DNA from: Arthrobacter_J sp038199985
GTDB taxonomy: Bacteria; Actinomycetota; Actinomycetes; Actinomycetales; Micrococcaceae
Direction of reading: 5' to 3'
Assembly (NCBI GenBank): GCA_038199985.1
Contig: JBBPYK010000093.1
Location: 53,206-117,205, forward strand
DNA: 64,000 nucleotides
In this document: positions 16,639-25,961 of the stretch, piece after piece
How the letters are laid out: each line of letters opens with the position of its first letter
How positions within the stretch are numbered: the stretch's first letter is position 1
The notes under the pieces: generated by a model
Database searches by the model: none
The model's input: the letters and a program-made list of their open reading frames with translations, nothing else
What the model was told of the DNA's origin: nothing
Translations under genes and position numbers: made by a program

Positions 16639-18273
16639 TTATTTGCCGGTGATGGCGTAGTAAAGCGGAACGCCGTTCCAACCGAACTTAACGTTGGTCA
16701 CGTTGTTGCTCCAACCACCTTGGGCTACCTGGTACCAGAGCGGAATAGCAGGCAGATCTTCCAGCAACATTTCCTGGGCCTTGTTCATGGCCTCGTTGCC
16801 CTCTTCGACTGAAGCTGCTGCCAAACCGTCACTGATGGCCTGATCAAATTTCTCGTTGGTGTAGCGAGCATCGTTGGAACCAGCGCCCGTGGTGTAGATC
16901 GGGCCTAGGAAGTTGGCCAGCGACGGGTAATCTGCCTGCCAACCTGCCCGGATGGCGCCTGTCAGCTCACCATCGGTGGCGACGGTACGCACCTCCTTGA
17001 AGGTTGCGAACGGCTTACCACTGATCTCGATGCCGAGCTCGTTCTTGATGCTGTTGACCACTGCCTGAACCCAGGTCTTGTGATCTCCCTTGTCAGCATT
17101 GTATGCAATGGTCAGCGGCTCGCTCTTATCGAACGGCTCAAGCTTTTCTGCCTTCTCCCACAGCTCTTTGGCCTTCTCCGGGTTGAACTCAAGGTTCTCG
17201 CTGCCGGGGAGGTTATCTGAGTATCCATCAAGCACCGGAGCCGTGAATTCCTTGGCGGGCGTGCGACCGCTGTTGAAGATCACCTTGGTGATTTCATCGC
17301 GGTTGATCGCCATGGAAATCGCCTGGCGACGAAGCTGGCCTGCCTCGCCTTCCCAGTTCTTCAAGTAGTACGGGATAGCGATGGTCTGGTTGCCCGCGTA
17401 CGGCGACTCGATCCAACGATCGTCGAGGTCATTCTTGAAGTTCTGAATGTCTGAGGTCGGGATGGTCTGAAGGACATCCAGATTGTCAGAAATCAGGTCC
17501 TGATAAGCCGTGGTGTCATTCTGGTACATCTTGAACGTCACACCAGCGTTCTGAGCCTCCTGAGGACCTTCGTAATCCTCGTTGGGCACCAGTTTGATTT
17601 CCTGGTTGTGCTGCCATGCGCCTTCGCCGTCGAACTTGTACGGTCCGTTGCCAACCGGGTTCTCGCCGAACTTTTCGGGGTTTTCCAACGCTTCAGCAGG
17701 CATGGGGAAGAACGCGCTATAGCCAAGGCGAAGCGGGAAGTCAGACTCCGGCTGGCTGAGCTTGACCGTGAACGTCTGGTCGTCGACGACCGTCAGCCCC
17801 GACATCTCCTCGACCTTGGAGCCTTCGGCGGCTGCTTCGTCGTAGCCCTCGATGCTCTCGAAGAAGTAGCTGCTCAGCTGTGCGTTTTTGGCTGCCGCGC
17901 CATAGTTCCACGCATCAACGAAGGAACTTGCCGTTACGGGATCACCGTTGGTGAAGGTTTTCCCTTCCTTCAACTTGATCGTGTAGTTCTGGGAATCCTC
18001 AGTTTCGATGGATTCGGCCATCTCGTTCTGGGACTTGCCCTCGGCGTCGTAGCTGATCAGACCCGCAAAGACGAGGTCTAGAACCTTTCCGCCGCCCACC
18101 TCATTGGTGTTGGTGGGGATCAACGGCTGCTGCGGTTCTGAACCATCCACGACGATGACGCGGCTGGTGTCGCCCTTTGACTCGGTGGAGTTATCTCCCC
18201 CACCGCATGCGCTCAGCGCCAGTGCAGCGATCGCTGCGACTCCGAGCATTTTGGAAGTGCGCGAGTAACGCAT
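16639..18273 (-). CDS. Peptide ABC transporter substrate-binding lipoprotein (family 5)
   Basis: A 544-residue extracytoplasmic lipoprotein. The signal peptide starts MRYSRTSKMLGVAAIAALAL and ends in the lipobox LSAC, with the cysteine at about residue 23. The rest fits the SBP_bac_5 fold, with EGKTFTNGDPVTASSFVDAW and DYPSLANFLGPIY typical of OppA proteins. ATG 18273 is preceded by AAGGAGG. Substrates are probably oligopeptides; this is inferred from the family. It is the first gene of the opp-like cluster. The stretch 18274-18464 upstream should hold the promoter, but I cannot pick a convincing -35/-10 pair. Confidence 0.88.
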   Translation of the reverse strand: MRYSRTSKMLGVAAIAALALSACGGGDNSTESKGDTSRVIVVDGSEPQQPLIPTNTNEVGGGKVLDLVFAGLISYDAEGKSQNEMAESIETEDSQNYTIKLKEGKTFTNGDPVTASSFVDAWNYGAAAKNAQLSSYFFESIEGYDEAAAEGSKVEEMSGLTVVDDQTFTVKLSQPESDFPLRLGYSAFFPMPAEALENPEKFGENPVGNGPYKFDGEGAWQHNQEIKLVPNEDYEGPQEAQNAGVTFKMYQNDTTAYQDLISDNLDVLQTIPTSDIQNFKNDLDDRWIESPYAGNQTIAIPYYLKNWEGEAGQLRRQAISMAINRDEITKVIFNSGRTPAKEFTAPVLDGYSDNLPGSENLEFNPEKAKELWEKAEKLEPFDKSEPLTIAYNADKGDHKTWVQAVVNSIKNELGIEISGKPFATFKEVRTVATDGELTGAIRAGWQADYPSLANFLGPIYTTGAGSNDARYTNEKFDQAISDGLAAASVEEGNEAMNKAQEMLLEDLPAIPLWYQVAQGGWSNNVTNVKFGWNGVPLYYAITGK

Positions 18274-18426
18274 TCCGCCTCCTTGAGTTACGTATGGCGC
18301 CAAGGAAATGTCCGAGGCGGACCAATCGATTTTGATGATGTATGAGTTGATTCACACGACGTACAGCTTAGGGCAAAAAAACCGTTGTTGCTGACATCAC
18401 GTTGTTGAATCCGTCACCCTGACTCC

Positions 18427-18452
18427 CGGTGCCGGAGGTTTTTCCAGCACCG
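18427..18452 (-). terminator. Hairpin after the fused dpp ATPase gene
   Basis: CGGTGC pairs with GCACCG, with an inner GGA/TCC, about 12 bases beyond the stop codon. It is weak and lacks a U-run on the transcribed strand. It may separate the dpp and opp clusters. Confidence 0.4.
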
Positions 18453-18464
18453 AGTAAAGTCTAG

Positions 18465-20294
18465 CTACTCCCCTACTGAAGCGAGAAGCTTGGCGCGAAG
18501 TTCACGTCGTTCTTTCTGCTTCTGCGGATTCGGCAAAGGCACAGCTGCGAGCAGTCTCTGCGTGTACGGGTCTTGAGGTCTGCGAAGGATGTTATCCCGC
18601 GATCCCTGCTCAACGATCCGCCCCCGACGCATCACGCAGATGTGGTCAGAGAGGACGTCGACAACAGCGAGGTCGTGGGTGACAAAGAGCGCGGCGAACC
18701 CCAACTCTTTCTGCAGCTCCTGAAACAATTCAAGTACCGTCGCTTGAACCGAAACGTCCAGCGCTGACGTCGGCTCATCGGCCACCATCAATTTGGGTTT
18801 CAGGGACAGTGCGCGTGCAATCCCGACTCTCTGCTTCTGACCACCGGAAAGCTCATGCGGATAGCGGTTACGGTAAGCCCGAGGCAACTGCACCTGGTCC
18901 AACAACTCTTCGATACGCTTTTGAAGTTCCGCACCCCGGGCTTCCTTCGCCAAGAACATGGGCTCGCCGATGCTTTCACCGATGGGTAGACGAGGGTTCA
19001 ATGACGAGGACGGGTCTTGGAAGACCATGCCGACGTCTCTGCGAAGCTCGTGCATCTCCTTGGAGTTGCCCTTCATCCCGGCGATGTTCTTGCCCACCAC
19101 TTTGAGCGTCCCTGCGGCAACAGGCAGAAGCCCGACAGCAGCCCGTCCAATGGTCGTCTTTCCCGAACCCGATTCACCGACCAGGCCCACGACCTGCCCT
19201 GGATACACCACGAGATTCGCACCTTCGACGGCACGGAAGGCTGGCACGCGGCCCTGCTTTGGATACTCAATGGAGACGTTATTCAATTCGAGAACGGGCT
19301 CGCCTGAATACTTTTCCTCCTGCTCGGCCTTGACCCCGGCCAATACTGCGCGCTCACGTCGTTCGAGTTCTGCCTTGTCGACGCCTTCGATTTCGGTGTG
19401 AGCCGCAGCGGCTAGAGCGGCCGTGATATCCACCCCTCCGTCTTCGCCGCGGCCACCAAGGTGAGGGACTGCCGCAAGCAGTGCTTGCGTATATTCGTGC
19501 CGGGGGTTGTTGAAGACCTCCTCCGCGGTTCCGCTCTCCACGATCCGACCCTCGCGCATGACCGCGATGCGGTCGGCGAGGTCCGCAACGACTCCCATAT
19601 CGTGGGTGATCAGGACGATGGCACTGTTCAACTTGTTCTTGAGGTTACGAATCAGGTCTAGAATTTCCGCCTGAACGGTTACATCGAGCGCGGTGGTCGG
19701 TTCATCAGCCAGCAGCAATTTCGGATCACACGAGAGTGATTGCGCAATCATGGCGCGCTGGCGCTGACCGCCCGACAATTGGTGAGGATAGGACTTGAAC
19801 GCTTTTTCTGGGTCCGGAAGTTCAACCAGTTCCAACATCTTCAAAGCACGCTGTTTGGCTTCGTCTGGAGAGATTTCGTTGTGAAGGCGAAGGGTCTCGA
19901 TGATCTGGAAGCCGACGGTGTACACCGGGTTCAGCGCCGTCATTGGTTCCTGGAAGATCACAGCGACATCATTGCCTCGGATCTGACGTAGCTTCGCCGG
20001 AGACAGCTCTAGAACGGATTTCCCGTTGAGCATGACTTTGCCGGTGACCCTGGCGTTGGATGGCAGCAACCCAAGCAGAGCCATGGAGCTGGCGCTCTTG
20101 CCCGAGCCGGATTCACCAACAATTGCCAGTACCTCACCCGCGTTGACGTAGTAGCTAAGGTCTATTGCTGCGGGCACCCACTCTTTCTCAACGCCGAAGT
20201 CCACGCTCAGGTTGTCCACCTGGAGCACGGGGCCGCCCTTGAATCCACGCCTGGTGGGCGGGTTGTCTGAATTTTCGATGACTCCATCAGTCAT
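18465..20294 (-). CDS. Peptide ABC transporter, fused ATP-binding protein (DppD-DppF)
   Basis: A 609-residue double ATPase. Domain 1 has GESGSGKSASSMALLG, SGGQRQRAMIAQ and LLLADEPTTALD. A linker of about 60 residues (roughly 285-340) is rich in Ala, Glu and Arg. Domain 2 has GESGSGKTTIGRAAVG, SGGQKQRVGIARAL and LMVADEPTSALD. All catalytic motifs are intact. It is separated from the dppC-like gene by an oppositely oriented gene, so it probably needs its own promoter. A purine-rich AAGGAAAG lies upstream of the ATG. Confidence 0.87.
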   Translation of the reverse strand: MTDGVIENSDNPPTRRGFKGGPVLQVDNLSVDFGVEKEWVPAAIDLSYYVNAGEVLAIVGESGSGKSASSMALLGLLPSNARVTGKVMLNGKSVLELSPAKLRQIRGNDVAVIFQEPMTALNPVYTVGFQIIETLRLHNEISPDEAKQRALKMLELVELPDPEKAFKSYPHQLSGGQRQRAMIAQSLSCDPKLLLADEPTTALDVTVQAEILDLIRNLKNKLNSAIVLITHDMGVVADLADRIAVMREGRIVESGTAEEVFNNPRHEYTQALLAAVPHLGGRGEDGGVDITAALAAAAHTEIEGVDKAELERRERAVLAGVKAEQEEKYSGEPVLELNNVSIEYPKQGRVPAFRAVEGANLVVYPGQVVGLVGESGSGKTTIGRAAVGLLPVAAGTLKVVGKNIAGMKGNSKEMHELRRDVGMVFQDPSSSLNPRLPIGESIGEPMFLAKEARGAELQKRIEELLDQVQLPRAYRNRYPHELSGGQKQRVGIARALSLKPKLMVADEPTSALDVSVQATVLELFQELQKELGFAALFVTHDLAVVDVLSDHICVMRRGRIVEQGSRDNILRRPQDPYTQRLLAAVPLPNPQKQKERRELRAKLLASVGE

Positions 20295-20386
20295 GACTAC
20301 TACTTTCCTTCCGTCCGGACCGGGTGCTGCCGGGATTTCCCGGGGTTGATTTCAGCACTGGCACGGAATCCTGAAACTATAGGGTT

Positions 20387-21022
20387 ATGACAAACCCACA
20401 AGATACGGTCAGCGCCAATGTGTTTCGACCCCGCACGTCCATCTGGTTCACCGGGCTGGCACTTCTGCTGGTTGTCATTGGCTTGATTTCTTCGATCGTT
20501 AGATTCGGAGTTGTGACCGGCATCGCTGGCTCCTGGCCACTGATCGTTATTGCGTTCCTTGCCTGGTGGCTGTTCTGGTACCCGCGCATTGAGGTCTCTT
20601 CGGCTGCTGTGACCATTCACAACCCGTTGCAAGTGATTGACGTTCCGTGGGCAGCACTCATTGATGTGGACACCCGCTTTGCATTGAAGCTCGTGACCCC
20701 CTCCGGCCGCTACACGGCGTGGGCGGCACCCGCTCCTGGTATTTTTGGAACTCATCGTGGCCGAGTAGAGCACGTCCAAGGCCTGCCAGCCAGCACGTAC
20801 GGACCGGCGCAGTCCATCAGGCCTGGAGACCTGAAGAACACCGATTCCGGCGCTGCTGCATACCTTGTCCGGTCGCGCTGGGAAGAGATGGCGAACGCCG
20901 GCACCATTGACGTTGACGCAACGGAACACACCAAGGTGAGTAAAAAGTCCAACCTTTTGCTGACCGCGGTTTTTGTAGCGCTCTTGGTCGCCGGACTCAT
21001 CGTCGCGCCGCTGTTCTACTAA
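20387..21022 (+). CDS. Membrane protein with a PH-like domain
   Basis: A 211-residue protein with two N-terminal membrane segments (about residues 18-37 and 44-64). A beta-rich stretch PRIEVSSAAVTIHNPLQVID follows, then VPWAALIDVDTRFALKLVTP, typical of bacterial PH-domain (DUF2581-like) membrane proteins. A single membrane helix closes the C-terminus (about 190-209). Function unknown. It lies on the plus strand inside the minus-strand dpp cluster, between the permease and ATPase genes, divergent from the latter. A long open frame on the opposite strand (20300-21157) is a shadow. Confidence 0.72.
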   Translation: MTNPQDTVSANVFRPRTSIWFTGLALLLVVIGLISSIVRFGVVTGIAGSWPLIVIAFLAWWLFWYPRIEVSSAAVTIHNPLQVIDVPWAALIDVDTRFALKLVTPSGRYTAWAAPAPGIFGTHRGRVEHVQGLPASTYGPAQSIRPGDLKNTDSGAAAYLVRSRWEEMANAGTIDVDATEHTKVSKKSNLLLTAVFVALLVAGLIVAPLFY

Positions 21023-21091
21023 AAGGTTTTCTCCAAGAAGACCGCTTCGCCCCCTTGCCATCCACCTGGGTACAGCAACGAGCAGCGCACG

Positions 21092-21130
21092 GGCGTCTCC
21101 CGCACTGAGTTCTTCAGTGCGGGAGATGCC
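21092..21130. terminator. Hairpin between PH-like gene and dppC
   Basis: A 17-base stem with one G-U pair (21092-21108 with 21114-21130) around GTTCT, between convergent genes. It fits a shared bidirectional terminator, though no U-run is present. Confidence 0.6.
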
Positions 21131-21156
21131 TAACGTTGCCTCCAAAAGAGGATTCA

Positions 21157-22188
21157 CTACGCCTCCACGGCCCTGTTCTTTGCCTTCTTTGCATTGAACT
21201 TCTTCTGCCGGGGGTCAAATGCGTCTCGCAGACCGTCCCCGACGAAGTTGATGGTCAGACAGATTGCCACGATGAAGAGGCCCGGGAACCAGAACAACCA
21301 GGGACGCGTCTGAAATGCCTGTTGATTGTCACTGATCAGCTTGCCGAGGGAGACATCAGGCGCCTGCACACCGAAGCCGATGTAGCTCAAAGCGGTCTCG
21401 ATGAGGATAGCTGCGGCCATGAGCAACGTGGTGTTCACGATGATGACGCCCACGGCATTCGGCAGAATGTGCTTGAAGATGATGCGGACATTGGATGCAC
21501 CGGCAATCTTCGCCGCATCAACAAACTCACGCTCACGCAGCGATAAGAACTCCCCACGGACAAGACGTGCCATGCCCGTCCACGCAATCAAACCAATGAG
21601 GACCCCGAGGAAGAGCACCCCCAGACCGCGGTCGAAGTACCTGTTAGCGATGCTTCCGAGGACCGCTGCGAGAACAATAACCGGGATGATAATGATGACG
21701 TCAGTCAACCGCATCAAGACGGCTTCGACCATGCCACGGAAGTATCCTGATACAGCCCCGACGACCACGCCGATGAAAGTGGCAATGAGACCAATGATGA
21801 ACATGATCACGAGCGAGTTCTGAGCTCCGCGCATGGTCATTGCGAATACATCGCGGCCGATGGTGTCCTGGCCGAAGGGATGATCTCCCCAACTGAAAAT
21901 ATGTTGGAACGTAGGAGCTCCATTGTTGAGGAGCGCCATGGGTTCCGTGTGGCTGTATTTCCACCAGCCGGGAATGCCCAGGAACCCCATCGACGTGAAC
22001 GCCAGAAGGACGATTAGGACAAAGATAACGAGGGAGATGATCGCGGCGATGTTGTCGAGGAAACGCCTACGAACAAGCTGAGCCTGCGACAGGCCTCTGG
22101 TTGTGTCAGGAACTTCCGGTGCCTTGTTTCTTTTGGGATCAGGGCCTGAATCGGTACGAGGCGTATCAGGCGGATTCTGAATTGTCAT
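21157..22188 (-). CDS. Peptide ABC transporter permease (DppC type)
   Basis: A 343-residue permease with a polar N-terminus of about 45 residues and six membrane segments. The EAA loop is REREFVDAAKIAGASNVRII and the ending is VGDGLRDAFDPRQKKFN. The periplasmic loop after the first helix contains GDHPFGQDTIGRDVFAM, a hallmark of this family. It overlaps the DppB gene by four bases, so translation is coupled. It would be the channel partner of the large DppB protein. Confidence 0.87.
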   Translation of the reverse strand: MTIQNPPDTPRTDSGPDPKRNKAPEVPDTTRGLSQAQLVRRRFLDNIAAIISLVIFVLIVLLAFTSMGFLGIPGWWKYSHTEPMALLNNGAPTFQHIFSWGDHPFGQDTIGRDVFAMTMRGAQNSLVIMFIIGLIATFIGVVVGAVSGYFRGMVEAVLMRLTDVIIIIPVIVLAAVLGSIANRYFDRGLGVLFLGVLIGLIAWTGMARLVRGEFLSLREREFVDAAKIAGASNVRIIFKHILPNAVGVIIVNTTLLMAAAILIETALSYIGFGVQAPDVSLGKLISDNQQAFQTRPWLFWFPGLFIVAICLTINFVGDGLRDAFDPRQKKFNAKKAKNRAVEA

Positions 22189-23726
22189 GCTTTCACCCTT
22201 ACGCGCGGATCGAGAGCGGAGTAGGCAAGATCAGCGATTAGGTTGAACACCAGTGCCAAAATACCTGTGATCAGGAAGAACCCCATGATGGGGTTGGGAT
22301 CCACTCGATTCAGTGCATAGATGAACAGGGCACCCATGCCGCTGAAGGCGAAGACCTGCTCGGTGATCACCGCGCCGCCGATCAGTGCGCCGATATCGAA
22401 AGCCACGAGCGTTGCCAGCGGGATCAATGCGTTACGGAACGCATGTCGCATAACGACAGTGCGTTCGGAAAGACCCTTTGCGCGCGCAGTCCTGATGTAG
22501 TCCATGTTCATGATCTCGAGCATGGAGGAACGTGAGTAGCGGCTGTATCCCGCCAACGATGCCAGTGTGAGCGCAATGGTGGGGAGCAGCAGGTGCGTGA
22601 AATTATCCAGACCGGAGATCCAGAAATCGCCGTCGAGACCCGGGGTCTGTGCGCCCGTTGTGGCGATAGGCCTTCCACGCACTCGTGAATGACTTGAGTA
22701 CGCGGACCAGGTCACTAGGAATCGGTCCAGAACAATGAGCCCCCCAATGAAGAATGCTGCAATGGCACCGGCGCGCATACTCTGTCCGCGGTCGTAGCCG
22801 CCCATAAAGTAACCGACAATGCAACCGACGACGATGGCTCCGACTGCAAGAAGCACAATCATCAGCGGAGTGGCCACCGAAAGAAGCGGGTTAAGTGCGT
22901 AGTAGCAAATCAGCCCGATAGGGACCATTAGCAGTGCTGTGTAGAGGGCGCGGCGATTTTTGAGACCCGAGGTAAGACCGGTTACCGCGTAGGCAACTCC
23001 CACTCCGAAGATGGCGATGAGGACAGGGCCGAGACCTGGGTCGACAAACCACCCTGTCACATCCATCACGAATAGGATGCCGGCAGCGACAACAAATCCG
23101 ATGACCGCAGCCAAACCTTTTCGTTTCCATGACCCGCCCGCGAGAATGCCCCAGATGACTGCACTGACCAGTCCTATGACTAACAGTGCAGATAACGGAA
23201 TATGAGGTTCCGCCAAAAAGTCGTTGAAGCCTATGGCGGCGTATTCCTTGAGCAGCACCGCAAGCCAGAAAATTGGAAGGGAGAAGAACAGGAAGGCCAT
23301 GAACGTGACGCCGTAGTCAAGTCCGCTGTATTGACGAAGAGCCGTGATGATGCCGAGGGAAATACCCACGACGATGGCGAGAATCGTAGCCGCTGTGACC
23401 AATGAGATCGTTTGCCCCATGGCGCGTGAGAGGGCTTCCGTCACTGGCTCGCCTTGAATACTCTGCCCTAGGTCACAGGTGCCCAGGAAGGGCACGACGC
23501 ACTTGGCGGCGCCTGAGAGCCAGATGAAATAGCGGATGGGTGGCGGGGTGTTCAGGTTGAGCAGCTCTGTGCGGCTCTGGATGAGGGCTTCCTTATTTGG
23601 TGTCCGTAGCTGGCGTAGATCTGCCAGAGGGTCTCCCGACAGTGCAGTCAGAATGTAGACGATGAAGGAGGCACCAAACAGGATGAGGACGGCGGTTAGA
23701 AGGCGCCGAACAATATAGGTAACCAT
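22185..23726 (-). CDS. Enlarged peptide ABC transporter permease (DppB type)
   Basis: A 513-residue permease, compared with about 310 for ordinary DppB. The N-terminal MVTYIVRRLLTAVLILFGAS and the C-terminal core with YIRTARAKGLSERTVVMRH and YSALDPRVRV are standard. Roughly residues 170-370 form an extra block of about six hydrophobic segments that splits the family core. The insertion keeps the frame, so it is not an error. I prefer ATG 23726; an in-frame TTG at 23738 is possible. Related long DppB proteins occur in actinobacteria as far as I recall. The role of the insert is unknown. Confidence 0.85.
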   Translation of the reverse strand: MVTYIVRRLLTAVLILFGASFIVYILTALSGDPLADLRQLRTPNKEALIQSRTELLNLNTPPPIRYFIWLSGAAKCVVPFLGTCDLGQSIQGEPVTEALSRAMGQTISLVTAATILAIVVGISLGIITALRQYSGLDYGVTFMAFLFFSLPIFWLAVLLKEYAAIGFNDFLAEPHIPLSALLVIGLVSAVIWGILAGGSWKRKGLAAVIGFVVAAGILFVMDVTGWFVDPGLGPVLIAIFGVGVAYAVTGLTSGLKNRRALYTALLMVPIGLICYYALNPLLSVATPLMIVLLAVGAIVVGCIVGYFMGGYDRGQSMRAGAIAAFFIGGLIVLDRFLVTWSAYSSHSRVRGRPIATTGAQTPGLDGDFWISGLDNFTHLLLPTIALTLASLAGYSRYSRSSMLEIMNMDYIRTARAKGLSERTVVMRHAFRNALIPLATLVAFDIGALIGGAVITEQVFAFSGMGALFIYALNRVDPNPIMGFFLITGILALVFNLIADLAYSALDPRVRVKA

Positions 23727-23855
23727 AGTTGCTTTCAAGCCTCGAATGTTGGGGTCCGGGGGTTGCCCGGTGATATGGCAAGAGTGTAATCCAGCTCACC
23801 ACCCGTGGGAATTTGGTAAGTGCCAATCACTCACGATCGTTATGCTTTCACACCA

Positions 23856-23891
23856 AAGGCGCCAAGACCACTGCTTCGGTCTTGGCGCCTT
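23856..23891 (-). promoter_or_regulatory. Intercistronic hairpin between binding-protein and permease genes (dpp)
   Basis: AAGGCGCCAAGACC pairs perfectly with GGTCTTGGCGCCTT around an eight-base loop, 25 bases after the binding-protein stop. On the minus strand the stem ends with a short TTT. It may be a partial terminator or a stabilising 3' hairpin. Confidence 0.7.
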
Positions 23892-23916
23892 CAGGTCGTG
23901 AAGGGACTGCGTTCCG

Positions 23917-25692
23917 TTACTTCTTGACGGACCAATCCCAGAAGTTCCACCAGACGCCGGTCTGGTTAGGCATGTACTCCACACCTTCGATGCGGTCGCT
24001 GTAAGCGTCCACTCCGACGGGCTGGAAGAGCGTCAAACCATACATCGAGTCCCAGAGGATCTTATCGATCTTGATCTGAATTTCTTCCTGCTTTTTCGGG
24101 TCGGTTTCAAGGATCAGCTGATCCGACAGTTTGTCCACCTCGTCGTTGGAGAACCCACTGTAGTTACCGCCGCCATCGGTGCTGAACAGCTGCGGAACGC
24201 CGGTCACGCCGACCCCGGAGTTGATCCAGCCGAAGAGAGCAGCATCATAGGTACCCGTGCCCAGTGCAGGACCCCAGTCTGAGCCTCCCAAGCCGCCGTC
24301 AACAACCTTGAAGCCTGCCTTGGCCGCCGAGGCAGCGATCAGCGTGTACGCGTCAACACGGTTGGGGTTAGCGTTGCTGTACAAGATCTTGACTTCGGGG
24401 GTCTTGCCATCGAGGAGCTTCTTGGCGCCCTCAATATCGACCTCCTGGAAGTTTTCCGACCCGTTGACCTTAGTCGCCTCGGCATATGCCTCCTGTTCCG
24501 GCAGGAACAACTGCGAGTCCAGCGGTGCACCCTCTGGACTAAGCGGCTTGATAATGGCGTCGAAGATGGCCTGACGAGGAACGGTCAGCATGAATGCCTC
24601 ACGCACGTCCTTGTCAGCAAACGGACCCGTGAAGTTCAAGTCCAGGTGGTCGTAGGAAAGCTGATTTCCCTTATCGACCGAGATGCCGTCCAACGCTTCA
24701 AGCTGCTCGATCGTGTCTGCCGATGCCTGCGGAGCGATGATGTCGACCTCACCGTTATCCAGTGCCTGGACCTGCGCTGGAGCTTCACCGATGTATTTAA
24801 CCGTGATCTCATCGACCTTGGGCATAGGGCCCCAGTCGTAGTCTTCGTTGCGAACCATGGTCATCGACTGTTCAGGGACAATGTCCTTGACAACGAATGG
24901 CCCGCTGGAGAGGTAAAGGGACGGGTCGCTCGGAAGCGCCTTGGTATCAAACCCTGTGTTCCAGAATTCAGCGACCTTCTTCAGCTCAGGACGCTCCTGG
25001 GGCTTCGCGGGGTCACCCTCAGGGGCGGACTGGAGGAGCTCGATGAGAGCGTCCTCGTCAGCGAGGCCACCCTTTTCGGCGACGACGTGCGCCGGGGCTC
25101 CGACACCGAAGGAAATTTCCCAGTCAGCGAAGGGCTTTTCGTAGACGAGCGTGATGGACCGGCCATCTTCGCCTATCTCAGGAACGTCCGTCAGGCCAAG
25201 GCCTGAGGTGTCACCTGCATAGTTGAAGTAGCTGGCGCCTGAGACAACTTCGCCTTCTTCGTCCGTTTTGGCGTCGGCGAAGTGACCGGACATGACAGCC
25301 CAGTTCAACATCAGGTCGCCTGCGTCGATGGGCTCGCCATCGGACCACTTCACGCCCTCATTGACGGTGTACTTGACCGTCAACGGATCTTCGGAGAGGA
25401 CTTCATACTTACCGAACTTCTCATTCTTGACGATTTCGAGATCGTTGCTGATGTAGTTGAAGTTCGCATGCGTCGCGTACTCGATCTTGCTGTTGATGTC
25501 GACATTGTTAGCGCCGGTGTTCGCGTTGAACGAGCTGAAGGCGTTCACCTCAACTACGCGAACTTCACCGCCGCTCTCTTCATTGCCGCCATTGCCGCCG
25601 TCTTCTGTGCCCGTGTTTGCAGCACAGGCGCTCAGTGCGAGTGCAGCAACTGCTGCAACTCCCACTGCTTTGGAAGTACGTCCGAAACGCAT
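23917..25692 (-). CDS. Peptide ABC transporter substrate-binding lipoprotein (family 5)
   Basis: A 591-residue secreted lipoprotein. The signal MRFGRTSKAVGVAAVAALAL ends in LSAC, nearly the same as that of the opp binding protein, and the start box AGGAGGCGGAATGCG is identical in both. A Gly/Glu-rich linker follows, then a family-5 fold with NEGVKWSDGEPIDAGDLMLNW. Peptide specificity is inferred. It leads the dpp-like cluster. Upstream, 25693-25961 is a 269-base divergent promoter region in which I cannot name a firm promoter. Confidence 0.87.
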   Translation of the reverse strand: MRFGRTSKAVGVAAVAALALSACAANTGTEDGGNGGNEESGGEVRVVEVNAFSSFNANTGANNVDINSKIEYATHANFNYISNDLEIVKNEKFGKYEVLSEDPLTVKYTVNEGVKWSDGEPIDAGDLMLNWAVMSGHFADAKTDEEGEVVSGASYFNYAGDTSGLGLTDVPEIGEDGRSITLVYEKPFADWEISFGVGAPAHVVAEKGGLADEDALIELLQSAPEGDPAKPQERPELKKVAEFWNTGFDTKALPSDPSLYLSSGPFVVKDIVPEQSMTMVRNEDYDWGPMPKVDEITVKYIGEAPAQVQALDNGEVDIIAPQASADTIEQLEALDGISVDKGNQLSYDHLDLNFTGPFADKDVREAFMLTVPRQAIFDAIIKPLSPEGAPLDSQLFLPEQEAYAEATKVNGSENFQEVDIEGAKKLLDGKTPEVKILYSNANPNRVDAYTLIAASAAKAGFKVVDGGLGGSDWGPALGTGTYDAALFGWINSGVGVTGVPQLFSTDGGGNYSGFSNDEVDKLSDQLILETDPKKQEEIQIKIDKILWDSMYGLTLFQPVGVDAYSDRIEGVEYMPNQTGVWWNFWDWSVKK

Positions 25693-25961
25693 TCCGCCTC
25701 CTATTTATTCGTGTAGTGATAATTCCGGACGATCTGGCCAGGAACCGACCGCCATGGATAGTGGCGTGTCTCACATGCCTAGAAGCCTAAGTGGTGTTCG
25801 TCACTTTGGGGTACTCAAAGCGCACTTAGAACACGGTTGTTATCGAGATGAAACCTACCAACGTCGAACGCACTGTAGGAACTGGTCTCTCCCGTCAGTG
25901 GAGGGTTCAAAGTCACGTGCAACGGTAAGGTCAGTACTGAGCAACCTTGGGAGTGTAATTG

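Noticed and set aside
20300..21157. A 285-codon minus-strand frame that would keep the dpp cluster on one strand
   Set aside because: Its product is rich in Arg, Gly and Asn without hydrophobic pattern, whereas the plus-strand frame gives a coherent membrane/PH-like protein.
22185..23726. Long DppB as a fusion caused by assembly error
   Set aside because: The inserted block stays in frame and is coherent membrane sequence, and both family ends are in the right order.
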